Positions 22,701-34,975 of a stretch of DNA of 64,000 nucleotides are shown in pieces. A model generated the notes under the pieces. That model saw only the letters and a list, made by a program, of their open reading frames with translations, made no database searches and was not told where the DNA came from. The stretch's first letter is position 1. Each line of letters opens with the position of its first letter. The translations under genes and the position numbers were made by a program. This stretch comes from Lutraria lutraria (taxonomy: Eukaryota; Mollusca; Bivalvia; Venerida; Mactridae), in NCBI GenBank assembly GCA_964023205.1, contig OZ026843.1:5751029-5815028 (forward strand). Reading direction: 5' to 3'.

Positions 22701-25700
22701 CTGCTGCCGGCTACCCGACCTTCCCTAATATTCCCCCGTGAACCTAGACTTTTTATTAGGCACAAGGAAAACTACACCCAGTGTATCACTAGTAGTAACA
22801 CTGGACAAGTCAAAACAGCAACAGAAACCAAAGAAATAATCTACTGAAGCATTTAGTACATTTGTCGAAACGAACAAGAACTGTAGATAAAACTGGAACA
22901 AATCGATCATGTGTTTGAAAAGAAAGCAACACATGAAGAAAGATACACAAATGCTTTGGTGTGGAAATCGAACAATCATGCCACTGTTCATTTTTGAATC
23001 AGATTTTTAAAAATCCAAATCAGAACGCGAACCAACATGAGCAACTGTGACACCGTAGTGAATTTATGATAATCGGTGCTTTAATTGATATACGCATACA
23101 ATCTGAATTAAATGAAAACAGTCTGTTACGACATGAACAGCAGCGGCGGCAGCAGCTATTTGGGCCATTCCATTCCACTTATCTGCACTGAAATACCTTC
23201 GGGATAAGAGCCCGTTAACGTTCAGAATTGTTCCCAATGAGAAGCATATTGCGCAACTGTGGAAAAACTATTCTCGATGCAAGACATATTTCAGAAAGTA
23301 GTAAACCCAAGTTTTATTATCATTAAATGGGCAATAAGCATCAGTATATCAAACAAAGATTTCTTCGTTCAACCAATAAAACGACTATTACGATTCGAGT
23401 ATCATGGGGCTTGTAGAAATTAGCGTGAATGCCATGCTGTGAACATGCAGTTAAAGTAAATATAGACTAGTAATAAAGTTGTTTCAATTAGTAATTACTT
23501 ACGATAAAACGAGGTGAATTGTGGATCCCAGTTTTGTTTCATTTTGATAGCGGAATCAACGAGGGGATTTGTTTTAATACTACGACAAGGTGCGAAGCTA
23601 TCCGCCAATTAAATCGATTAGCAAATGCTAAACAGGAACATACCTACCATGGTCGTCAAAAGAATTAATTTAATAGGATTCACTTTATAATATTTGTTAT
23701 TAAGTTAAACAAAAGTCACGGCTCTTAATCATAAGCTTCGAATGTATTGCCAGGTTGTTTTTGGCTCTTCCAAGATAAGCGAAAGTTGTACTTAGTTGTA
23801 ATGGTGTCAATATTGGACTTGATAGACTTTGTACTTTTTATCAACATTGATTCAAATGTTTACCGTGATCAGTTGACCTAAAAGTGCTACTAAATCATCC
23901 AACAAAATCAGCCTTTTCCCCGCATCCGAAAGAATGAAAAAAGGCATTTGTATGTGTGAAATGGAGATGTTTACTCATGCGGGTTCAAATTAGTTATATG
24001 TCTTTGCAATCAACAGACGTATTCATTATCACGATGCGAACCTTTGTTACCATGACATCTAGTAAATGGTTAAGCCGGAACAAGTACCTGCTATCATTTA
24101 TACCATGCCCATTTACTTATATCTAGCATCGGCATGAATGACTTTATTATTTACATCATCGTCAGCACTGGTCATATAATCTTCAACTAGACTTTACATC
24201 TACACATATTGAAATTGGGTATAAGAACCAATTGATAGTTTGGTTTTAAATGATGAAAAGTTTTTTTTAAAGTTTGAACCTTTTTTTCTACCTAGTCTGC
24301 TCGATCCTTGGGGACAACTGTCATTCATTTAAGGTAATTCGGCAAAAACTAACTTGCGGACCAAAAATCAGGGTTATATACCAACTCGTTCACGGATCAC
24401 ACATTTCCTGATCATCTTTGTGTACAAAATGTCAATATTTCATTTGTATATTAGTGAGATTACATAAGCATTAATACCGTTTTATTGTATGTTTCCAAAA
24501 AAAAATATAGGCACTATTTGTTTGGTCCAATTTTCTACTTTTTTCAAACCACTAGTATTGACTTGATCACCTCACTAGAACGTTACTATAAGTATGTCCT
24601 CAGTGTTGGTTCTAATATTGAAATGCTTCTATGTGTACGCATACAATAAATTGAGAATTACTCTAATATGTGTAAAAAATCAGAGTACTAGATTATTTTA
24701 GATGTGTTTTGCTTGTAGTGTCATTAAGTACAAAGTAATTTATTAAGTTCTCATTTATCTCAGGGCTCAATCGGACAGAAGTGTTGATGACCGACATTTC
24801 ATATTAAACATAATTGCCATATTGACCTCTCGGACATTAGAAACTGGACGCGTACACTGACCACCTATGTAAATCTCGGGAGGGAATAGCGTTTGATGTG
24901 GTTATGTGGTCATTGACGACAAATATGTTTCATATTGCCGGTTTTTGAAGTTGTGTCCAGGAAGTTTGTTCGGCATGTGAAAGTACTGTTTATGTTGGAT
25001 AATACCGACTAAGTATATTTTTTAAATGTATAAGTTGTATAGTGTATATTGAAATGTTGTTTTGTACTTAGCTTAGAACTTTTTTTTAAATGTTGATCAG
25101 GCGGCGTATCTGTTGTGGTTGAGAAATAAATTTTAGCCCAAAGTTTGAGTAGCATCTGGGATGAAAACATATCTCTGATTATTTTATTAAATACAAATTC
25201 AGATTTTTTTTTACGGAATGAGGTGTGGCTTATTTCATCATTAGGCCGTCCTTACTACCTAAGAAACGTTTTATAAAATCCTAGTGATTGACGTACAAGT
25301 AAAGTATGGGCTTGTTGAACCATGATTGGGTCAGATTGTTTCAGTACATGCACATGTTTGAATACAAAGCTGAGAAGATTAGGGTATATAGTTCGTTAAT
25401 CTTCCTGACGTCAGGAGCTGATTGTGTTGGCAATACAAGCTTTGCGTATTGTTTCCTTGCATTATTTAACATTTTCAATTTATTTTAATTTTTCTGTGCT
25501 TATAATTATGCTGGCACGAAATGTGTTGTGTCTTGTTACTACCATAGGAAAATCACTGTATTATATATACAATTCTGTTTTCTCGTCCATTATAGACGTA
25601 TGGCAAAAAACGGCGTTTGGCGATATGATATTTCGTACTTGATAAATGCGTTTTTGTCCTCTGCTCATGGCTTATCAGGCGGTATCATCACCATTTTTGT

Positions 25701-27714
25701 GGTTTTCCTCAGATACTCGACCCGTCAGGTGCGAAATATTTGACGATAATGTAGTGTTTGTATTATAAATGTATATTCTCCAGTGCATAACGATGAAGGT
25801 TTAAGATTATTACAAGATTGTGTTTTTCGTTTGGGTCACCTGTAAAAGTACTCCATCAAATACTACAGCAGGAAACTGTCAAGATATCTGCTTAACATTA
25901 GCTACGTGTTGGTAATGAGAAAATGCGTTTCTCTTCTTTTTATCTTGCTTGTTAATTTTATGATATAACAGCAGAAACACTCGAGTCCTCAGTGGTATAC
26001 TTTGACCAAAATGAGTTTTTACATGGGTTGCCAACAGTATAATTAATAGCTTCAATCTTTGCCTCCCGTTGTATGCCAGATTGCGAAGTATTGTACCAAA
26101 GGTCATAGGGTGTGATTTGAAACAGCTGGGTAAGTAAATGTACGAAATACATGAATAATTGATTGTATATTAATGACTACATATTAATAATATATTAGTA
26201 TATGGACATAATACATTTGTATAGGGTACAATTACAAGTTCATGAATGAAACTTACACACGTGTCCCGCAAATTCCAGAATAAAACATTTAATTTAGTAA
26301 TACACATGTTTCGAATCGGCAGGGTAGCTACGCGCTGGACTCTGGCATGTTGGCAATGCGACACATTCCCTAAGACATGCTTAATTAATGGTAGAAACAA
26401 TGTCATGGCCAAACTTATAGAACGACGAAGTGTTGGCTGTCCACCTCTTACATTTGTGATTGCATGTACATTGTATAATTTATGAAAACACGCTTATGTG
26501 GTGTAATATTATTAAACTAGCTGATATGATTTAAGCTGTATTGCCATGAAAATAACCAAATACCCGCAGGCATAGTTACCATAGCATTTAGTTACAGCCG
26601 ACTCTATGTTAGAATGGGTCAATGCGTATTAAACATTATCATCATCGATTGTGTGATAGTTGTTTTACAATGTACGACAATACCTCACTCGATGGTTACC
26701 TCAATACAACGATTATTATATAACTTTATTTATTAAAACAATTTGATATCTCGGACCGATTTCTATCTTTCTTGATAATGTGGCATTTATGAATGTTTTT
26801 GTTGGTTCAAAAGGCGTTCGCAGCATTCGGTATTTCTACACAAATACATTTTACTTGTACGGCTTATAGTGGACAGATCGACGAAGTAATCAATGAGGTG
26901 ATGTGTAGTAAGCTCGATGTAGCATTTCTCTCCCTTGTGCCAGACGGGGGTGTGCTACTCTCTCGCAAAATACTATAGATGCCGAGTACAATTAAAACCA
27001 CTGCGTAGTTTATAGAATATAGCTTAAAATTAAGACTAGAGGTTCTAAAAAGACTTTTATTTCTTGGTACATGCTCATTAAATACTTTAATACAATGTAC
27101 TAGTAAAGCGTAGGTAAGTAGGTATATAGGTAGGGTATTTGTTTGTTATTGAAAGCGTGAGAAGTTGGGAGTACCGTTCCTCGGGCCCAATCATGAAAAA
27201 GACGAGGACCTGCACGATTTCACCATTTTGCATGAGAAGATGCTGGTAAGCAAACATATCAATACAATCATTAATGCTTGACAATGAGCATACACTCGTA
27301 AGTAATATATTTGTGACAAATGTGTTATATATTCATAGGATGCCACAAACTTATGGTTTATTTTTGGTTTTTAATGTTAACAAAATGTGTAACTTATTAA
27401 CAGATGCATTTATATAAAATTTCTTAGGAATGTATGTCGTAAGAATGTCAGTATAAACATACTAACAGAAAATGGAATTCATCCTCTATACAATTCAAAG
27501 AACATATTCTACAGATACAGAATTCACGGACAACTATGAACTCCAATTGTAGTAGACCTGATCTCGAATGAGCATAGCACTATCTAGATTTCCATACAAT
27601 AAGTCGGGGTCGCAGGTAATGAAACATAACTGCCATAAACACGACAATAAACGCGCGGGAATTTTTTTTTTCAGATACCCGGTATGAGTCAAGCGACCAA
27701 ACTGTAGGGTATCT
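19799..27714. other. Long non-coding stretch between MITE A2 and tRNA-Lys
   Basis: No convincing exon. Mixed-composition patches at 19970-20270 and 23130-23300 (CAGCAGCGGCGGCAGCAGC near 23140) may be regulatory or old repeat. Open frames of 60-91 codons have no domain and low-complexity, hydrophobic translations. Confidence 0.5.
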
Positions 27715-27787
27715 GCCCGGCTAGCTCAGTCGGTAGAGCACGAGACTCTTAATCTCGGGGTCGTGGGTTCGAGCCCCACGTTGGGCG
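27715..27787 (+). tRNA. tRNA-Lys (anticodon CTT)
   Basis: A complete 73-nt cloverleaf. The acceptor GCCCGGC pairs with GTTGGGC (two G-U wobbles), with discriminator G. The D arm carries GCTCAGTCGG, the anticodon loop has CTCTTAA (anticodon CTT) on a GAGA stem, and the T arm has GGGTTCGAGCCCC. Internal A and B boxes fit RNA polymerase III. Eight T residues at 27793-27800 make a Pol III terminator. The body closely matches the conserved animal tRNA-Lys-CTT, so this is a functional-looking gene rather than a SINE head. No intron; CCA is not encoded, as expected in eukaryotes. Confidence 0.96.
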
Positions 27788-27792
27788 ATGTA

Positions 27793-27800
27793 TTTTTTTT
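27793..27800 (+). terminator. Pol III terminator of tRNA-Lys
   Basis: A run of eight T starting six bases after the tRNA 3' end. Confidence 0.85.
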
Positions 27801-30743
27801 GTAATTTTACGACATAACAATAAAAATGTTTCAATGCTTTTTATTTAAAAGTTCTCACTTTGAGTATAGTATTACGATTTTATTGTTTATCGTAAGAATA
27901 AGATACTAAATAGTTACTTCAGTTGTAGAAATATAAGACGTAGGTAATACGTCATATCAATTTTCACAAGTCTGGTCGAACTACATGTATTCATTGTCAT
28001 ATATTAGCATAAAGCATGTTGAGTTTTATTTAATTTTTTGATGTCGTCAAATTAATAATCAAAATGAAGAAATTGGCGGTAAAAATATTATTTAGATAAT
28101 ATACCTAAATAGCATTATTACATATAGATATACATACAATATGTTTGCAAACGAACGTGCAATACATGCAAGTAATTGAAAGCCATGAACAAATTAATCA
28201 TCAAAAAATATATTTATGCATTTTGCTCTCACAGCGTAAGCGTGGAAAACGTATCATTATATAATCACACACTCATACATAGCATAATCTCGACGTACGT
28301 TGAGAAATCGGTGAGCCAGAAATTTCGAAACCTACAATTATGTATATATCAATCAATTATTTAATCAATAAATAAAGCGATTAATTAATAAATCACCGTC
28401 TATAACCATAAACGCTTTTGAAGTCGAAAACAGTTTTCTGTATCGTGATTTTGTTTAATTGATTTTAGGTTTAATTTGAATACACGTGAAGAATATTTTT
28501 CTATTTTAATTCAATTTACATAATAAGAATATAACCATACGTCTATACGTGGGTTTGTATTTGGATTAATTACAGAGAGTGTTCCATATCAATAATACAG
28601 TGATTTGTCATTGACGTCATTTGAGAAATATTCCAAAAATACAGCGAACATAATAATATGTCATCAGCAACAATGTCATGAAAACCAGAATACATACACA
28701 GGCTGAAGTAACCAGGACTTTGAAGTCAAGAAAAAATGTATACACATGTATATCAGTTGGGCGGGATTCAATTTTGTGACAGTTATTTTTATTTAAGATA
28801 ATTATGGGTTAAAAATATGGTGTTTATGTTGAATTTATTACAAGTTTACCAGCACAGGTCCGTTACTACTACTTGTGAATACAAATCATATTCGGTAGCT
28901 TAGACTTTTTACTTAAACTATGCCTGATTGCAATTTTTGTTGTTGTTGATTTTAAATTTATTAGTAATTTCCGTTTTTCTTATAAATACAGTAGTTGTTT
29001 ATCAAAATTGACAAGTCGCCTCCAATATTCATTATTTAAATCTAGGTACTTGAATATGATTCTTATATCATACAAACAATTATTCTGCCAACAATAGGAC
29101 TGCCTGGTGTAACTTTATACACTTATAAATCAGAATTATTGTTTTTAAAAATATATTTTCTTTGCTGTAATATTTTATTCGCTTATACAGCTATTACATA
29201 ATAAATAATCGATATTAAGTTCATATCTGGGACAAAAAAAGAAAATCTGTGGATGTCAATAATCAAGCTATACAAATATATTGAAAATGGATCAATATAT
29301 GAAAATGAAGTACATGTGTATCCTAGTAGTCCATATGCATGTTGTCGTATGCATACAAATGTACACTTACAGCCATAAAATACAATAACATTATTTAAAC
29401 AGTTACACCAGAGACCAGTAAATGAGAAAAATATGACATGCAAGCACAACTATTAAAAAGAGTTTTAGACCATGAGCACTACTGAGTCACCATTGCTTAC
29501 AAATGGCTCTTTGTCGACTGTGACCGTTAACTAAGGTTGATTGTATACTTGATTTTATAGAAAATTAACTCTAAACACAAAGTCATGTCATGGCATGCAC
29601 TGCACGTTTGCATGCATGTATAAAACATATGTAATAATAAAGATAAATGCCAGAAGTTAAGCAATCAAGTTTGTCTGTCCTTTGAATTATGGCAAACAAA
29701 AATTAAAGAATGCTATAAAACGTACTCACCAGATATACAAAAATCGCATGTCTAATCCTTGTACCAAAAGCTGTCATAATCATGAAATGTATGAATATAC
29801 AATTATTTTGCAATAAATCTTGCTGTAGTACAACAGCAATATAAATTATTGCATGACCCTACAATAGTAAAGGTCTAGATAAAGTGATTTATTACTAGAA
29901 GTCTGGACAAGGTTCATATTGAATTATTGTATTTGTTTCAATAGACGCTTCAGTTGATAGTTTGGACATGTTTGGCGAGGCGGTAATGTATTCCTGTTTA
30001 TATAAACTCCACAGGGATGTTTGGCTTGCTTGTTTTTATGTTGCCTTGAGCGCGTATGTACCGGACTTAGTCGAATTGTATTTGAGTCTTGGAGTTAGGA
30101 AGATTCTATGTGAGACAGTTCCAGTAAAGAAGACGCTTGCTTCATAGCCCGCGAAGAAATCACATGACGCCAAAACGTCAACACAAGGAAGATGGTGTCA
30201 TGGCCAAAACGCTTTTACCGGCGTCTACAAAACGTGAACCATTCGTGTTGAATTTAAAATTTCTTGACGCTAAGCAAACGTTTTTATCAAATATAGTAGT
30301 GGGAATAACATGTTTCCTGTATCTGTTACAAACGAACGTTGGCGTTAGCATACATCACACACTTCAGAACATGTAGAGAAATACGGCCGTCCTTAGTACA
30401 AGAGGTTATAGCAACAGCATGCAAGGGTCTCTTGAGATGTACATCAACGCCTAATACTAAATGAACTGCAATATTTGAATATCCAGAGCCAAGTATATCT
30501 CAATAATATTTTACATGCAAGTCTAATCCCCAAAGTATATCTACACACAAGAGTTCCATTCTTAAAAATTAAGCAAAGGACACACCAGTTGCATATCAAC
30601 TTTGAAACAGACGTGTTTATTTGAATTATTTACATATACCGATGTATGCATCGTAGCCATGACGTGTACGTAATGCGTGTTAATAAGCATCGTGGTATCA
30701 CATCATCGAAAATCAAGATCTATTCGTACGTCTGTTTCATTGC
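27801..30743. other. Non-coding between tRNA-Lys and the first minisatellite
   Basis: AT-rich. A more balanced patch at about 29950-30380 has two short plus-strand frames (29962-30147 and 30137-30376) that overlap end to start but lack splice-site support or homology. Confidence 0.5.
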
Positions 30744-31467
30744 AATAGCAAACAAGCATAACATAATACAGAAATGATATCTTACATGTAAGCATTATTT
30801 TATAATAGCAAACAAGCATAACATAATACAGAAATGATATCTTACTTGTAAGCATTACTTTATAATAGCAAACAAGCATAACATAATACAGAAATGAAAT
30901 CTTACATGTAAGCATTATTTTATAATAGCAAACAAGCATAACATAATACAGAAATGATATCTTACATGTAAGCATTACTTTATAATAGCAAACAAGCATA
31001 ACATAATACAAAAATGATATCTTACATGTAAGCATTATTTTATAATAGCAAACAAGCATAACATAATACAGAAATGATATCTTACTGGTAAGCATTACTT
31101 TATAATAGCAAACAAGTATAACATAATACAGAAATGATATCTTACCTGTAAGCATTGCTTTATAATAGCAAACAAGCATAACATAATACAGAAATGATAT
31201 CTTACATGTAAGCATTACTTTATAATAGCAAACAAGCATAACATAATACAGAAATGATATCTTACTTGTAAGCATTACTTTATAATAGCAAACAAGTATA
31301 ACATAATACAGAAATGATATCTTACCTGTAAGCATTGCTTTATAATAGCAAACAAGTATAACATAATACAGAAATGATATCTTACCTGTAAGCATTGCTT
31401 TGTAATAGCAAACAAGCGTAACGTAATACAGACATGATATCTTACCTGTAAGCATTACTTTATAATA
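30744..31467 (+). repeat. 60-bp minisatellite, about 12 units
   Basis: Twelve consecutive units of exactly 60 bp with no indels and only a few substitutions each. The unit core is AATAGCAAACAAGCATAACA ... CTTACATGTAAGCATTACTT. Four units (starting 30781, 30901, 30961, 31021 and 31201 lines) keep the perfect 12-bp palindrome CTTACATGTAAG; others vary at its sixth or seventh base. Because 60 is a multiple of three, the minus strand has a 250-codon ORF of 20-residue repeats (MLTGKISFLYYVMLVCYYK-type), which need not be translated. Confidence 0.95.
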
Positions 31468-32317
31468 TTAACTAAACTAACTATTGTTCTAGAACACAGA
31501 TATATCGGGAGTTCTTTTGATGCTCTAATGAAACAGCAGCCCAACTATGTATGTACTACCCACACTTGTTTTAAGGCATACATACCGTATATCTAGTACC
31601 AAAGGTAATGCTCTCAACCTTGTGACAGAAAGGCGGCGTGCTAAACCCATTACAAGGCTTGCTAATGAGTCCTATTTAGATAGCATGTTGAAATGATAAA
31701 CATTTGCCGACTGTATTATATTGCAGGTCACCTTTTGCAAGGTGTATAGAAAGATTATGCCTATTGAACAAGTTTGTCGCCTTTGCAATATATTGCTGAA
31801 CCATACCGCCTTGCAGACTCTGTCGCTATTTAGGTACATGTATACCTAACACTTCATTGTTTGACGCTGCAATTATGTTAAATCTCTCTTCCTCAGCAGT
31901 AACCATGGCTTTGTAATAACAAAACCACACTTGTTTGGTCAATGGCCCCATTGAATTCTGATAAATTATCTTAATAATGAATATATAAGGCGCGTAGTGA
32001 AACCACACACACTTTAATTAAAATATTAACGGAAGATTACGTGAAGACAGACCGCACACATGGAGATTAAAGCTCACTATTTGAATATACTGAAGCGCAC
32101 TTGAATTGAAAAATGAGTGTTTAACAAATTAAGGAAGTTGTTGCTATCAAAACACCATCTAAGCTTCTCAGACGGATGCTGATAAATGACAAAATTATTT
32201 TCTACGTGAAGAATTATTTATTTAGCACTTGTTGAAATATTGTGTGAGTAATGCCTTACTTCAGATCATCCATGTTTGGTCATTTGTTTCTTTGTGGCTG
32301 AGTATCAATAGTATAAA
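31468..32317. other. Non-coding, nothing recognised
   Basis: No repeat, RNA gene or exon identified. Confidence 0.5.
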
Positions 32318-32600
32318 GCCCACTCGGTAAGCTCAGTGGTTAGAGCGTTGGTCTACTGATCAAAAGATTGCGAGTTCGAACCCCGGCTGAAGCTCACACT
32401 GTCACCGGAGATAATACATCCTATGTTGAATTGCCCACCCCCACCTCTGAATTATGTGGGGTAGCTTGCGGATAGAATGTGGTTAGTACTGGTTAATGCC
32501 TACTGAAGCTACTAGGGAAGCTGGTTAGGATAACTACCCGCCACGGTATGACTGAAATAATTTTAAATAGGGCGTTATTCCGACGAAGAATAAATAAAAT
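32318..32600 (+). mobile_element. tRNA-derived SINE, family 1, older copy
   Basis: Same order of blocks as 46347-46670: GCTCAGTGGTTAGAGCG, GAGTTCGAACCCCGGC, CATCCTATGTTGAATTG, GGATAGAATGTGG, CTACCCGCCACGGTATGACT, GGCGTTATTCCGACGAAG. More substitutions and only a short AATAAATAAAAT tail. Confidence 0.8.
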
Positions 32601-32639
32601 CAGCAGAATATATTTTTTCTTGAGTTTTAATAGTCAGTG

Positions 32640-32826
32640 CTGATTGACGACTTTTCGTAACAAAGTAGGAAGACTTTTTGTCCACATCTGGATGGAACCA
32701 GCATCGACCTTCTGTAAGCTAACCGGACTGCTTCCTTACATGCGATATTTGTTCCCTAGTGGAACTCGAATTCACAGTAGTGAGGGACTAATCAAAGACT
32801 AAAACCACTCGATTACGGAGGCCCCC
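32640..32826 (-). mobile_element. tRNA-derived SINE fragment, family 3
   Basis: On the minus strand it reads GGGGCCTCCGTAATCGAGTG ... TGTGAATTCGAGTTCCAC, a class II tRNA-like head with degenerate A and B boxes. A body with GTCCGGTTAGCTTACAGAAG and a truncated 3' end follow. It lies head-away from, and just beside, the family 1 SINE at 32318. Confidence 0.5.
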
Positions 32827-34324
32827 TAACAAAATACTGTTCGCCCGTTAGATATAATTATCCTCTTTGTCATACTCATAGTATACTCAAAGTATAGTTA
32901 TTGATATACCAGGTTCAGTTATTTCAATAGCTTAGTTGGTTATGAACGCTGTACTTTCTTCTGTATTATTTTTTTCATTTACAGGTGAGCGCAACGCAAT
33001 TGTCTCCCTTAGTTGATATTGCAACAAGGGACGTAATCACACATATATTTTTACACTGTTCAAATTGAATTACCTCCCTTTGTCCGATCACAAAATGTAG
33101 GCATTCGTATGATATTGACGGGACTAATTGCAATTAATCTTTTTTGTTTTCGTATGAACAGGTGTTATGTGGTTTCGAAAATGATCACATAGGGAAGGCA
33201 TAGAATTCTTTCTCATCAAATTTTAAGATTGATTATAAGTAAGCCTATAAACTACATTCTACTTTTCGAGATTCCCCATTTTTTTCAAGACGTCTCTCGG
33301 CCTCTGTATACTGATGTACCACAGGCATATGATTAATGAAACGACATAAAACTTTATCAACACACACAGACAGTAAGATTTATTTATAAACAGTTATTTT
33401 GAAAAAAGTGTTTTTCCCACATTTTAGATTGATGCCTATATTTTTAATATGCGCCTGGGTAACGTCATCTCGACGTTATGGTCCAGATAACGCGAAAAGG
33501 TCCCGAATATGTAAAATCATTTAATGAATATGCAAAAAAAACACAGTTTTTTTGCTGGTAGTGTTCTCTTCGTCACTATAGCAACCGAGACGGAAAATAA
33601 AACAAAATAAAATTGAAAATAATAATTATACAATGAAATTATTCCAGCAGTTTGTAATATAGTATTTACCCAATATATTATATAAATATATCCTATAAAA
33701 ATGAGATGAATAAGTCAATGTTATGAGAAACTTTTGAAATCTGGATTTTCAAACCAGTTTGTCAAGTGGTTGAATCTAAATGTGTTTGAACACTGCTTAA
33801 GGATTCTTCGATTTTTATCAGTCCATTTCCATATGTAATGGTTTCGCAACTATATGTATATATACATAGTTTTATGATATTATGCAAATAGTAGTATGGG
33901 AGAGGTAATTATCATCTATCTATCACAAAATCATATTTGTCCGGGAATAAAATTTCATAACTTATTTTCTATTTCTATAATAATGTGTTATACGCTTGTA
34001 TTCCTTTATACATGCAATGCGTCTAAATAAATGCTGAATAATTTCTCAAAGATCGTCCGAGTTCACATGAATACGTTTAATTAAGGATATGTATGATACA
34101 TTATTTCAATATTCAAAATGTGCATTGAACAATGCCTGTGTTATTTCATTATTTTCCGAAGTGTATAAATATGTTACTAAAAATTAGTCAATAATTATGT
34201 GCAGAAAAATGCACAAAATATGAACTGGCGTGTATTGCATAAAAGGTTTTCATTATATTTAATTAACATTTGTGCAAGAAATGCGTATTAACTGTATGAA
34301 TAATAACATTAGAAACCCTGAAAG
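32827..34324. other. Non-coding, nothing recognised
   Basis: AT-rich, stops in all frames. Confidence 0.5.
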
Positions 34325-34441
34325 CCAAACTGGGCAAAGGGACGGGTTTTCTGAGAAATTCGGTTTTCAGAGTCCTTCTGAAAAAAAAATCCGAAAACTT
34401 GGGACATGAAAAATCGTCTGGTTTTCCTGGGTTTTACTGTA
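34325..34441 (+). mobile_element. MITE family D relative, partial
   Basis: The right end (ATGAAAAATCG... through CCTGGGTTTTACTGTA) matches the family D terminus. The left side (AAACTGGGCAAAGGGACGGG) is only loosely complementary. Confidence 0.45.
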
Positions 34442-34754
34442 TATATACGATTTTATAATTATACGATCTTTGATTATCGTAAACCTGCACTTATTGTCGT
34501 CCACGCTGCTACCAGCATACAACAAACTACAAAAAGAATGGTACCCGCAAATTGTCCACTGATTACCAACAGTGAATAACTCCCAAGTGAGTAAAAACAA
34601 AACAATCACATCACTAATTATACTAGTTTCTTTTTCTACGAAAATTGAAAGAAAAAACTTAACTTTGTCTCGTAATCGACAGTTCCTGATTTACATTCAT
34701 TGTATGGCTATTATCAATCGTGCCATTAAAAGTTTTAATACGAACAAAACGATT

Positions 34755-34975
34755 ATTTGCGCCATTTATTACCGTGAACGGCCATTTTAGACTGCCTAAT
34801 CGCCAAAAAGCAATTTTTGGACAATTGTCAGTCGGAGTCTCCGCGTGCTGTTACGTTACTTAGCCCGAAAATGACATTAGTTTTGAAACAATTGCACTTT
34901 AAAACAATTAACGATGATTAGCGCTAATTAGAATGTCGGGAAAAGTACTTAAATTAAACATTTCACACATAAACA
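34755..34975. promoter_or_regulatory. Possible conserved regulatory block
   Basis: Contains CGCCATTTATTACCG and ACGGCCATTTTAG (two GCCAT cores 20 bp apart), GTCGGAGTCTCCGCG, and ACGATGATTAGCGCTAATTAG with homeodomain-type TAAT sites. Not repeat-derived as far as can be seen and not coding. Confidence 0.3.

Noticed and set aside
30703..31455. 250-codon repetitive protein on the minus strand
   Set aside because: Consequence of a 60-bp (multiple of three) tandem repeat; listed as minisatellite, not gene.
32318..32395. Functional tRNA gene
   Set aside because: The tRNA-like head continues into a SINE body shared with 46347-46670; the acceptor stem does not pair.
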